Counted from the first letter of the stretch, positions 1 to 6,193 are shown. The stretch: DNA of 7,251 nucleotides from Microbacteriaceae bacterium (GCA_011620705.1 WOYR01000155.1:1-7251); one strand, 5' to 3'. Notes: a model not told the origin generated them from the letters alone. Numbers and translations are program-made.

Positions 1-506
1 TCGTCGGGCAGGACCCGTATCCGACGCCCGGGCATCCGGTCGGCCTCGCGTTCTCGGTCGATCCCGCCGTGCGTCCCGTGCCCCGCAGCCTGCAGAACAT
101 CTACCAGGAGCTGCGCAGCGACCTGGGCATCCCGACCCCGGCGAACGGCGATCTCACCCCGTGGACGCGGCAGGGCGTCATGCTGCTCAACCGGGTGCTG
201 ACCGTGCAGTCCGGCATCCCGGGATCGCACCGCGGCAAGGGGTGGGAGGCGGTGACCGAGCACGCGATCCGGGCCCTGGTGGCGCGGGGCGGCCCGCTCG
301 TGGCCATCTTGTGGGGGCGGGATGCCGGCACGCTGCGAACGCTGCTCGACGGCATCCCGGTCATCGCGTCCGCGCACCCCAGCCCGCTCTCGGCCGGCAG
401 CGGATTCTTCGGCTCGAAGCCGTTCAGCCGGGCGAATGAACTGCTGGTCGCGGCCGGCGCGACACCGGTGGACTGGAGCCTCGGCGCGACGCAGGGCTCG
501 ACGTAG
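1..506 (+). CDS. ung: Uracil-DNA glycosylase, family 1 (5' end cut by window)
   Basis: Base-excision repair enzyme that removes uracil from DNA. The gene enters the window already open: the frame reads from base 3 for 167 residues to the TAG at 504-506, and the real start lies upstream. Family 1 enzymes are about 225-230 residues, so roughly 60 N-terminal residues are missing. The first visible residues are the water-activating motif GQDPYPTPGH, with the catalytic Asp at local residue 4. It is followed by GLAFSV, the uracil-pocket Asn in LLNRVLTV (about 61-68), the AILWG strand, and the DNA-intercalation/His motif HPSPLSA (about 125-131) running into GFFGSKPFSRAN. The Pro after GQDPY, where E. 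coli Ung has His, matches my recollection of mycobacterial and other actinobacterial Ung. The GTG at 69 is internal and should not be used as a start. The TAG stop also forms part of a possible promoter for the next gene. Confidence 0.96.
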   Translation, partial: VGQDPYPTPGHPVGLAFSVDPAVRPVPRSLQNIYQELRSDLGIPTPANGDLTPWTRQGVMLLNRVLTVQSGIPGSHRGKGWEAVTEHAIRALVARGGPLVAILWGRDAGTLRTLLDGIPVIASAHPSPLSAGSGFFGSKPFSRANELLVAAGATPVDWSLGATQGST

Positions 507-509
507 GAT
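504..509 (+). promoter_or_regulatory. Candidate -10 box (TAGGAT) for leaderless GNAT mRNA
   Basis: TAGGAT lies exactly 6 nt before the ATG at 516 and fits the actinobacterial -10 consensus TANNNT. At that spacing, transcription would begin at or next to the start codon. The hexamer contains the ung stop codon. The same bases include AGGA (505-508), which could instead act as a modest Shine-Dalgarno 7 nt from the ATG if the gene is read from the ung transcript. No good -35 box is visible. Confidence 0.45.
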
Positions 510-515
510 CGGCGC

Positions 516-1124
516 ATGCTGGAGGAGGAGTACAACCCGCGGCGGAAGCTGCCGCCGCACCTGCGGCCGGTCCCACCGAGTGAACCCGCCTTCTCGTTCG
601 AGCTGCGCCAGGCGACCGAGCGCGATCTGCCCGACATGCTCGAGATCTACAACCACTACGTCGCGAACAGCACCGTCACCTTCGACGAGGATGCGCTCAC
701 CCTCAGGGAGATGCGCCACAAGTACCGCGATGTCGAGCGCCTCGGCTTCCCCTGGCTGGTCGCGGTCTCGTCCACCGGGATGATCCTCGGCTACTGCTAT
801 GTGACGCCGTGGAAGGCGAAGGCGGCATACCGCTACACGGTGGAGGACTCGATCTACCTGAGCCCGGCCGCGACGGGCAAGGGCGTCGGCAAGGCGCTGA
901 TGGCCAGGATGCTCGACGACGCCAGGGCCGCGGGCATCAAGGAGGTGATCGCGGTCATCGCCGACAAGGGGGCTGAGGCCTCGATCGCGATGCACGAGAG
1001 GTTCGGCTTCAAGAAGATCGGCGAGATGGGCAGGGTCGGGTTCAAGTTCAACCGCTGGCTGGGCACCGTGCTCATGCAGAAGAGCCTGAAGGGCGGCCCG
1101 AGGGCTGTGAGGGCTGCGAAGTAG
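516..1124 (+). CDS. GNAT N-acetyltransferase, phosphinothricin-acetyltransferase type
   Basis: Predicted cytoplasmic acetyl-CoA-dependent N-acetyltransferase of 202 residues. The GNAT core starts near residue 28 (SFELRQATERDLPDML). It continues through the IYNHYV and TVTFDE segments typical of phosphinothricin/YncA-type enzymes, the acetyl-CoA pyrophosphate loop TGKGVGKAL (120-128), the VIADKGAEASIAMHERFGF region (147-165), and the ending VGFKFNRWLGTVLMQ (174-188). Members of this family acetylate phosphinothricin, methionine sulfoximine or sulfone, or other amino-acid-like amines; the substrate here cannot be told from sequence. A Pro/Arg-rich N-terminal extension of about 27 residues precedes the core, and a short basic tail ends the protein. 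The ATG at 516 is chosen because it sits 9 nt after ung with both AGGA and TAGGAT correctly placed; the next in-frame Met is residue 41, inside the fold. The gene may be cotranscribed with ung or have its own promoter. Confidence 0.9.
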   Translation: MLEEEYNPRRKLPPHLRPVPPSEPAFSFELRQATERDLPDMLEIYNHYVANSTVTFDEDALTLREMRHKYRDVERLGFPWLVAVSSTGMILGYCYVTPWKAKAAYRYTVEDSIYLSPAATGKGVGKALMARMLDDARAAGIKEVIAVIADKGAEASIAMHERFGFKKIGEMGRVGFKFNRWLGTVLMQKSLKGGPRAVRAAK

Positions 1125-1142
1125 CCGCCCTGCCGCTCCGAC

Positions 1143-1176
1143 CCGCGAAAGTACGGGGTTTCACGTACTTTCGCGG
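1143..1176. repeat. Hairpin repeat, copy 1 (perfect 13-bp stem, 8-nt loop)
   Basis: The arm CCGCGAAAGTACG (1143-1155) is perfectly complementary to CGTACTTTCGCGG (1164-1176), with loop GGGTTTCA at 1156-1163. It sits 18 bp after the GNAT stop. The 3' side is followed by CCGAGGG rather than a T run, so it does not look like a standard intrinsic terminator, although a hairpin this stable could still slow polymerase or protect an mRNA 3' end. Bases 1151-1177 recur as a direct repeat at 1183-1209 with 25 of 27 identical. A REP-like intergenic element is one possibility and a binding-protein site is another. Confidence 0.85.
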
Positions 1177-1177
1177 C

Positions 1178-1205
1178 CGAGGGTACGGGGTTGCGCGTAC
1201 TTTCG
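1178..1205. repeat. Hairpin repeat, copy 2 (10-bp stem with two G-U pairs, 8-nt loop)
   Basis: This is the second unit, offset by 32 bp. CGAGGGTACG (1178-1187) pairs with CGTACTTTCG (1196-1205) around loop GGGTTGCG (1188-1195). Two positions pair only as G-U in a plus-strand transcript (1181-1202 and 1182-1201). In a minus-strand transcript they would be C-A mismatches. The right arm is identical to that of copy 1, so the left arm of copy 1 could alternatively pair with the right arm of copy 2, giving mutually exclusive structures. The unit ends about 65 bp before the amidase start. Confidence 0.75.
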
Positions 1206-1262
1206 CGGCGGGGGTGCCCGCTCTGCGTCCATGACCGCACGGCAGCCGGACGGCGCTGCGCC

Positions 1263-1268
1263 TAGGCT
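1263..1268 (+). promoter_or_regulatory. Candidate -10 box (TAGGCT) for leaderless amidase mRNA
   Basis: TAGGCT lies 6 nt before the GTG at 1275, fits TANNNT, and has the same spacing as the GNAT start. There is no convincing Shine-Dalgarno upstream of this GTG, which favours a leaderless transcript. The hexamer overlaps a GCCTAGGC palindrome (1260-1267). No clear -35 element is seen near 1239-1245. Confidence 0.5.
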
Positions 1269-1274
1269 CGGCTC

Positions 1275-2723
1275 GTGTTCGAACTCCACCACCTGACCGC
1301 GCTGGAGCAGTTGGACTGGCTTCGTCGCGGCGAGGTCACGCCGCGCGAGCTGGTCGACCACTACCTGGCCCGGATCGCGCGCCTCGATGGGCCGTCGGGA
1401 AACGGCGGGCCGGAGGGGCTCGGCGCCTTCGTCGAGGTGACCGCGGAGTCCGCCCGCGCGCGCGCCGATGCGATGCTCCAGCAGTCGAGAGCGGTCGCGC
1501 TCTGGGGCCTGCCATCCGCCGACAAGGACCTCGTCGACCGGGCGGGGGTACCCACCCGTTACGGCTCGCGGGCGTTCGCCGACAACATCCCCGAGACCTC
1601 GGACCCGCTGGTCGAGGTGCTCGACGCGGCCGGCGCCATCAGCCTCGGCAAGACGAACACGCCCGAGTTCGGGATGCCCAGCTACACCGAACCGCTGGCG
1701 GGCCGGCCGGCGCGCAACCCCTACGACACCGCCCTCGGATCCGGCGGCTCGAGCGGGGGAGCCGCGGTCGCCGTCGCGGCGGGCCTGCTCCCCGTCGCCC
1801 CGGGGTCGGACGGGGGCGGCTCGGTGCGCATCCCGGCGGCCGCGACCGGACTGGTGGGTTTGAAGCCGTCGCGCGGCCGGATTCCCGCCAGCCCCGGCTT
1901 CACCAGCCTCGGCGGACTCGCTGTCGCCGGCCCGCTCGCCCGCACGGTGACCGACGCCGCGCTCCTGCTGGATGCGATGATCGGCGACGGCCGGATCGCC
2001 GGCAATTGGCACTGGGCGACCGCGGCGCCGAGCTGGGACGGCGGCGCGTACCTCAACGCCGCCGAGCGCGGGGAGGGCCGGTTCCAGCTGGGCGTGACGA
2101 CGAGCTCGCCCTGGGAGACCTCATACGAGATCGTGGTCGCGCCCGAGGCCGAGGCCGCGCTCCGCGCGGCGCGCGAGCACCTCGACGCGATCGGGCACGG
2201 GCTCGAGGAGTTCCGGCTGGAGCCGGAGGAGGGCTACGCCCCGGCGTTCACGACCCTCTGGCAGGGCGGCGCGTCGGGCATCCCGATCGAGGGGGAGCAA
2301 TTCGATCAGGTCGAGCCGCTGACCCGCTGGCTGGTCGAGACCGGGCGCCGGGTCGGCTCGCGCGAACTTGCAGCCGCACTCGGCTGGTTGACGGACTACG
2401 AGCACCGCCTCATCGGGCAGCTCGCCCGTTTCGACGCCGTGCTGACGCCGAGCCTGGCGATGACGCCTCGGCCGATCGGATGGCACGACCCCGAGGATGC
2501 GATGCACAACTTCGGCCAGCAGGTGCAGTACACGCCGTTCACCAGTTTCGTGAACGTCAGCGGGCTGCCCGCGATCACGCTCCCCGTGCACGTCACCGAC
2601 GCCGGGCTCCCGATGGGTGTGCAGCTGATCGGGCGTCCGGGCCGGGAGGACGTGCTGCTCGCGATCGGCGCGCAGCTGGAGCGCCGGCTCAACTGGCAGC
2701 AGCGGCACCCGCCGCAGTGGTGA
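1275..2723 (+). CDS. Amidase-signature (AS) family hydrolase
   Basis: Predicted serine amidohydrolase of 482 residues, a usual length for the family. The full Ser-cisSer-Lys triad is present. Lys84 lies in SADKDLVDRAGVPT, the cis-Ser is Ser159 in GSGGSSGGAA, and the nucleophile is Ser183 in GSDGGGSVRIPA. The K-to-S and S-to-S spacings of 75 and 24 match what I recall for fatty acid amide hydrolase. Other family hallmarks are GAISLGKTNTPEFG (120-133), GLVGLKPSRGRIP, and the C-terminal NVSGLPAITLP and GLPMGVQLIGRPGRED segments. No signal peptide is visible, so it is likely cytoplasmic. It stands alone rather than beside gatC or gatB, which argues against GatA and for a stand-alone amidase acting on small amides; the substrate is unknown. 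The GTG start is supported by the TAGGCT box 6 nt upstream and by a conserved-looking N-terminus (LTALEQLDWLRRGEVTPRELVDHYL). Confidence 0.93.
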   Translation: MFELHHLTALEQLDWLRRGEVTPRELVDHYLARIARLDGPSGNGGPEGLGAFVEVTAESARARADAMLQQSRAVALWGLPSADKDLVDRAGVPTRYGSRAFADNIPETSDPLVEVLDAAGAISLGKTNTPEFGMPSYTEPLAGRPARNPYDTALGSGGSSGGAAVAVAAGLLPVAPGSDGGGSVRIPAAATGLVGLKPSRGRIPASPGFTSLGGLAVAGPLARTVTDAALLLDAMIGDGRIAGNWHWATAAPSWDGGAYLNAAERGEGRFQLGVTTSSPWETSYEIVVAPEAEAALRAAREHLDAIGHGLEEFRLEPEEGYAPAFTTLWQGGASGIPIEGEQFDQVEPLTRWLVETGRRVGSRELAAALGWLTDYEHRLIGQLARFDAVLTPSLAMTPRPIGWHDPEDAMHNFGQQVQYTPFTSFVNVSGLPAITLPVHVTDAGLPMGVQLIGRPGREDVLLAIGAQLERRLNWQQRHPPQW

Positions 2724-2732
2724 GCGCCCGCC

Positions 2733-3182
2733 TCAGTACCCGCCGCGCTCCAGCCCGGCCTCGACCTCGAAGCGGTTCCCGCGCGCGTCCGCGCCTGCCG
2801 CGATGTAGAGGGGGAGGAAGCACAGGCCGTACTTCTTCCACTGCCGGGTGTGCACCCGTTCGTGCTCGAGCACTCCCTCGCGGATGTTGTCGCGGGTGAG
2901 GTAGATCGCGCCGATCGTCGTGCCCCCGCGCCCGAAAGCCCATGCCGGCAGTGTCACGAACGAGTACAGGCCGCTCCGGCGGCCCCAGTGGCCGAGCAGC
3001 AGGCAGCCCCAGAGGAACGCCGCAGCGGTGGCGAACCAGTAACCCGGCCGGGCGACCGCCGGCAGCAGCAGGAACCGCCGCAGCCCCGGGATGCGCACCG
3101 CCCCGGCGACGCACCGCGCCATCCAGCGGGCGAAGCCGCTCGGATCGACCGGTGCCACATAGGGGGTCGCCGTGAACGGCAT
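2733..3182 (-). CDS. Small membrane-associated HExxH protein, putative zinc metallopeptidase
   Basis: Protein of 149 residues of unknown function. It contains HERVH (107-111), a match to the zinc-binding HExxH motif, followed by TRQW and, about 28 residues later, NRFEVEAG (136-143), whose Glu residues could supply the third ligand as in gluzincins. A hydrophobic stretch at about 47-65 (WFATAAAFLWGCLLLGHW) looks like a membrane segment, and a shorter apolar stretch spans 119-131. A GGTTIGAIYLT segment (86-96) precedes the HExxH. The start ATG at 3182 overlaps the TGA of the upstream flavoprotein by one base (TGATG). There is no Shine-Dalgarno before it, so translation probably depends on termination-reinitiation from that gene. 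The frame stays open far upstream, but that part is antisense-like shadow in another gene. Proteolytic activity is inferred from the motif only; the protein is short for a full peptidase. It ends 9 bp from the convergent amidase stop. Confidence 0.78.
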   Translation of the reverse strand: MPFTATPYVAPVDPSGFARWMARCVAGAVRIPGLRRFLLLPAVARPGYWFATAAAFLWGCLLLGHWGRRSGLYSFVTLPAWAFGRGGTTIGAIYLTRDNIREGVLEHERVHTRQWKKYGLCFLPLYIAAGADARGNRFEVEAGLERGGY

Positions 3183-4606
3183 CAGGCGGTGCCGCGCCCA
3201 TCCGCCTCCAGGAAGCGCAGCCACACCTCGCTGAGCGTCGGATAGGCGGGAACGGCGTGCCAGAGCCGTTTGAGCGGCACCTTGCCGACGACCGCGATCG
3301 TCGCCGCCTGCAGCATCTCGCCCACCTCGGCGCCGACGAAGGTCGCACCGATCAGCACCTCCTGCTCCGCGTCGATGACCGCGCGGGCGCGGCCCTCGTA
3401 GTGGTCGGCGATGGCGCTGGCGCCGGCGATCCAGCTCAGGTCGTAGTCGACGACCCGGATGTCGTAGCCCGCCTCGGTCGCACTGGCCTCCGTGTGCCCC
3501 ACCGATGCCACCTCCGGATCCGTGAAGATCACCTGAGGAACCGCCTCGATGTCGGCGGTGGCCACGTGCCGCCCCCACGGGGCGTCGTCGATCGGCTCGC
3601 CCTTCGCGCGCGCCGCGATCACGTCGCCCGCCGCGCGAGCCTGGTACTTGCCCTGGTGCGTGAGCAGGGCGCGGTGGTTCACATCGCCGACCGCGTACAG
3701 CCAGTCGAAGCCGGAGACCAGCATCGTGTCGTCGACGGTGAGCCAGTGGCCGGGCGTGATGCCGATCGTCTCGAGGCCGAGGTCCATGGTGCGGGGCGCG
3801 CGGCCGATCGCGACGAGCAGCTCCTCGGCGATCACCCGCATGCCCTGGGTCGATTCGAGCACGACGTTCTTCTCGGTGCGGTGCACAGAGGCGAGCTCGG
3901 CTCCGAGCACGACCGTGACGCCGAGCTTCTCCAGGGACGCCTGCACCGCCTCGCCGGCGAAGGGCTCGAGGTTGGCCAGGAGAGGGCCGCGCGAGAGCAG
4001 GGTGACGCGGCATCCCATCGAGGCGTACGCGGTCGCCATCTCGCAGCCGACCACGCCGCCCCCCAGGATCGCCAGGCTCGCGGGCACGCTCTTCGCGCTG
4101 GTCGCCTCGCGGCTGGTCCACGGCTTCGCCTCCGCGAGCCCGGGGATATCGGGAAGCAGCGGGTCGCTCCCGGTGCTGACGGTGACGGCATGGGTGGCGA
4201 CCAGCTCGGTCACGGTGCCGTCGTCCGCCGTCACGGTGAGGCGCTTGGGCCCGGTGAAGCGGGCGTGGCCGCGGATCAGCTCGATCCCGGCGCTCTTCAC
4301 CCAGCTGACCTGGGATGCGTCGTCCCAGTCGTGCACGATGGCGTCGCGCCGGCGCAGCACCCCGAGCCGGTCAGCACCGCCGGAGACGGACTGCTTCGCG
4401 CCATCCACATCCTGGGCCGCGCGCAGCACCGAGCCGGCGCGCAGCAGCGCCTTCGAGGGCATGCACGCCCAGTACGAGCACTCACCGCCGACGAGCTCAG
4501 ACTCGACGAGCGCGACCTTCAACCCGCCCTTCGTCGCGTAGTCGGCGACGTTCTCGCCGACCGCCCCCGCTCCGATGACGATCAGATCGAACTCGCGTGC
4601 GGACAT
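3182..4606 (-). CDS. FAD-dependent pyridine nucleotide-disulfide oxidoreductase (Lpd/MerA/SthA-like)
   Basis: Flavoprotein disulfide reductase of 474 residues. Visible parts in order: the FAD dinucleotide fold VIGAGAVGENVA (10-21); the redox-active pair Cys43 and Cys48 in GGECSYWACMPSKALLR; the NAD(P) fold LGGGVVGCEMA (181-191) ending in TLLSRG, where Ser-Arg instead of an acidic residue favours NADPH; the second FAD motif WLYAVGDVN (302-310); and the C-terminal dimerisation domain (about 355-470). The usual HPTxxE catalytic dyad reads YPTLSE (455-460), so the proton-relay His is Tyr, as I recall for MerA and SthA-type members; another His lies at 450. No 2-oxoacid dehydrogenase genes are nearby, so it should not be called lpd without further evidence. 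The ATG at 4606 has AAGGGA (4617-4622) 10 nt upstream. Three ATGs between are out of frame. It is translationally coupled to the downstream HExxH protein. Confidence 0.92.
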   Translation of the reverse strand: MSAREFDLIVIGAGAVGENVADYATKGGLKVALVESELVGGECSYWACMPSKALLRAGSVLRAAQDVDGAKQSVSGGADRLGVLRRRDAIVHDWDDASQVSWVKSAGIELIRGHARFTGPKRLTVTADDGTVTELVATHAVTVSTGSDPLLPDIPGLAEAKPWTSREATSAKSVPASLAILGGGVVGCEMATAYASMGCRVTLLSRGPLLANLEPFAGEAVQASLEKLGVTVVLGAELASVHRTEKNVVLESTQGMRVIAEELLVAIGRAPRTMDLGLETIGITPGHWLTVDDTMLVSGFDWLYAVGDVNHRALLTHQGKYQARAAGDVIAARAKGEPIDDAPWGRHVATADIEAVPQVIFTDPEVASVGHTEASATEAGYDIRVVDYDLSWIAGASAIADHYEGRARAVIDAEQEVLIGATFVGAEVGEMLQAATIAVVGKVPLKRLWHAVPAYPTLSEVWLRFLEADGRGTA

Positions 4607-4673
4607 GGCATCATCATCCCTTCTCGGCCCCTCCCGGTATCGGCTGCGGAGTCTCGGCTGATCTCACCTCGGC

Positions 4674-5480
4674 CTAGGCGTTCAGCCCCAGCGCCGCGAT
4701 CACGCGCAGGATCGTCGGCGCGTCCTCACCGGCATCCTCGGCGTTGGCCGGCGCGTAGGAGGCGATGGTCGCGCCTGCCAACTCGAAACGGGCGCGCAGC
4801 GCCTTGATCGCTGCCACGAGGCCCGCACCGCTGAGCCCGAAGGGTTCGGGTTCGAGCAGTCCGAGCAGTTCGCCGGGGTCGAGCACATCGAGGTCGATGT
4901 GCAGGTAGACCGATTGCGCGCCGGTCTCGGCCACGGCATCCACCAGCGCGGCATGGCCGCCCAGCTCCTCGACCGAGAAGGAGCGGATGCCGGCCTCGGC
5001 CGCGAAGGCCTCCTCGCCGGGGTCCCAGGAGCGAGCGCCCGCGAGCATGACGCGTCCCGAGGCCACCAGCTCGTCGTCGAGGATCGAGCGCAGCACCATG
5101 CCGCCGTACGCGCCCGATGGGGAGCTCTCGGCCGAGTTGAGATCCGGATGCGCGTCGAACCAGATCAGCGCCAGGTCGCCGCGCCGGTCGACGGCGTGCG
5201 CGACCGCGGCCGAGGACACGCCGCAGTCGCCGCCGATCACCACGGCCACGTCATCCAACTCGCCGAGCGTGTCGCGCAGCCGTTCGCGCACCAGCTGGAG
5301 CGAGCTGAACCGGGCGATCCCCGTGCCCTGCTCGTCGCCGGCCTCGAGCGGGACGGCGACCTCGCGGGTGGTCGCCGCAGGCAGGTCTTCGCGGATCGCC
5401 GCAGCGCCCTCGGCGAGGCGCATCGCGCGCGAGGAGGGGGAGCCCTGCCACTGGGGCACGACGACGAAGGCAGCGGCCAC
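4674..5480 (-). CDS. Arginase/agmatinase-fold protein with altered metal site
   Basis: Ureohydrolase-superfamily protein of 268 residues, slightly shorter than typical arginases (about 300). The family's metal motifs are recognisable. GGDC (83-86) stands where canonical enzymes have GGDH. DAHPD (109-113) is intact. HIDLDVLDP (194-202) supplies the Asp pair D196 and D198. The later EvNP region reads SYAPANAED (241-249), without the substrate-binding Glu in its usual place. Loss of the first Mn-ligand His to Cys and of this Glu makes plain arginase or agmatinase activity uncertain. Arginase-family proteins with GGDC are, to my knowledge, common in actinobacteria and mostly uncharacterised. The start is GTG at 5480; an in-frame TAG at 5490-5492 limits extension, and TAGAGT lies 6 nt upstream. 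No arginine or polyamine genes adjoin it. A 67-bp gap separates it from the flavoprotein gene downstream. Confidence 0.87.
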   Translation of the reverse strand: MAAAFVVVPQWQGSPSSRAMRLAEGAAAIREDLPAATTREVAVPLEAGDEQGTGIARFSSLQLVRERLRDTLGELDDVAVVIGGDCGVSSAAVAHAVDRRGDLALIWFDAHPDLNSAESSPSGAYGGMVLRSILDDELVASGRVMLAGARSWDPGEEAFAAEAGIRSFSVEELGGHAALVDAVAETGAQSVYLHIDLDVLDPGELLGLLEPEPFGLSGAGLVAAIKALRARFELAGATIASYAPANAEDAGEDAPTILRVIAALGLNA

Positions 5481-5486
5481 GCAGTC

Positions 5487-5492
5487 ACTCTA
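5487..5492 (-). promoter_or_regulatory. Candidate -10 box (TAGAGT) for leaderless arginase-like mRNA
   Basis: Read on the minus strand, TAGAGT ends exactly 6 nt before the GTG at 5480, the third occurrence of this geometry in the window. Only a GAG (5488-5490) could serve as a Shine-Dalgarno. The hexamer lies in the 48-bp gap after the reductase gene, so the arginase-like gene may start its own transcript. Confidence 0.45.
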
Positions 5493-5528
5493 AGTGCTGG
5501 AGTCGCGAGCCGGGCCCATGCGCTCGGC

Positions 5529-6176
5529 TCAGCGCCGGCCGGGCCGCACCGACGCGGCGAGCGCCGCTTCCAGCTCGGCGGCGGTGAGTTCCGCCCCGTA
5601 GCCGGGAGTGCCGACGTCGATGCGCCAGCTCTCCGAGAGCCGGCCGACGTCGACCGTGTCGAAACCGATCCCGTCGATGAAGTCCGCGACCGCCTTCTTG
5701 GCGGGCTCGTCGTCACCGGCGATCGCCAGCGCGCGCCGGCCGGGCGTGCCGCTCGGCGTCGCCGTGCTCAGGATCTGCATGGCCTGGATGTGGTTGAACG
5801 CCTTCACGATCCGAGAGCCGACCAGGTGGCGCTGCAGCACCCCTGAGACGGTGATCGCGCCGTTCTCGACCTCGTCGAAGACCCCGTCGCGCTCGGGGTA
5901 GTAGTTGTTGGTGTCCATCACGATCTTGCCGACGAAGGGCTCGACCGGCAACTGGTTGATGGCCCCGAAGGGGATGGTCACGACGAGCAGGTCGCCCGCA
6001 CGGGCGGCCTCAGCGGTGGTGGCCGCTCGCGCGCGCGGGCCGAGCTCGGCCACCAGCCCGGCGAGCGTCTCCGGTCCGCGCGAGTTGCTGAGCACCACTT
6101 CGTCGCCGCGAGCGATCGCCGCGCGCGCGATCGAGGAGCCGATGTTGCCTGAGCCGATGAATCCGATGGTGGTCAT
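5529..6176 (-). CDS. NADP(H)-dependent reductase of the F420-dependent NADP oxidoreductase family
   Basis: Rossmann-fold oxidoreductase of 215 residues. The nucleotide-binding loop is GFIGSGNIGSSIA (5-17). It is followed by VVLSNSRGPETLAG (27-40), whose Ser-Arg pattern is the usual NADP 2'-phosphate site in this family. Downstream are VVTIPFGAI (65-73), VMDTNNYYPERDG (87-98), IVKAFNHIQAM (123-133) and LSESWRID near the C-terminus. Annotation pipelines usually call this group 'NADPH-dependent F420 reductase'. Use of F420 is not shown by the sequence, and many homologues are simply NADP-binding reductases of unknown substrate. The ATG at 6176 is fixed by the glycine motif, which begins four residues later, but the only GGAGG (6178-6182) is one base from the ATG, too close for normal use. 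It starts 17 nt after the membrane protein gene, so cotranscription with that gene is plausible. Confidence 0.88.
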   Translation of the reverse strand: MTTIGFIGSGNIGSSIARAAIARGDEVVLSNSRGPETLAGLVAELGPRARAATTAEAARAGDLLVVTIPFGAINQLPVEPFVGKIVMDTNNYYPERDGVFDEVENGAITVSGVLQRHLVGSRIVKAFNHIQAMQILSTATPSGTPGRRALAIAGDDEPAKKAVADFIDGIGFDTVDVGRLSESWRIDVGTPGYGAELTAAELEAALAASVRPGRR

Positions 6177-6182
6177 GCCTCC

Positions 6183-6188
6183 ATCACA
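6183..6188 (-). promoter_or_regulatory. Weak candidate -10 box (TGTGAT) before the reductase
   Basis: On the minus strand, TGTGAT lies 6 nt before the ATG at 6176 and matches TATAAT at four of six positions, but it lacks the conserved A at position 2. It would offer an explanation for the badly spaced GGAGG. No -35 is visible. This is much weaker than the other three boxes. Confidence 0.2.
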
Positions 6189-6193
6189 GCAGA

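Noticed and set aside
1260..1267. GCCTAGGC palindrome, also present at 4672-4679, as a possible operator
   Set aside because: Two 8-bp palindromes, one within a candidate -10 box and one spanning a stop codon, are too short to call a regulatory site.
1161..2012. Open frame on the minus strand opposite the amidase and hairpin region
   Set aside because: No domain signature, Arg/Ala/Gly-rich, and fully antisense to a gene with an intact catalytic triad.
2724..2732. Possible bidirectional terminator between the convergent amidase and HExxH genes
   Set aside because: Only 9 bp separate the stop codons and no stem-loop with a T tract is visible there.
3183..4121. Long upstream extension of the HExxH protein frame through the flavoprotein gene
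   Set aside because: The extended part is low-complexity Arg/Gly-rich shadow. The natural start is ATG 3182, overlapping the flavoprotein stop.
4572..4617. Three consecutive ATGs before the flavoprotein start, opening an out-of-frame short ORF (MMMPCPHASSI)
   Set aside because: The ATGs touch the AAGGGA with no spacing, so they are poorly placed for initiation, and the ATG at 4606 leads directly into the FAD-binding motif.
3257..4807. A 516-codon open frame on the plus strand opposite the flavoprotein and arginase-like genes
   Set aside because: Composition is Arg/Gly/Ala/His-rich with no recognisable domain, and the frame lies antisense to two genes with clear family motifs. This is expected in very high-GC DNA, where stops are rare in some antisense frames.
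5507..5530. GAGCCG/CGGCTC inverted repeat with a 12-nt loop at the reductase 3' end, considered as a terminator
   Set aside because: The stem is only 6 bp, the loop is long, no T tract follows on either strand, and it overlaps the stop codon. Such short GC inverted repeats arise by chance at this GC content.
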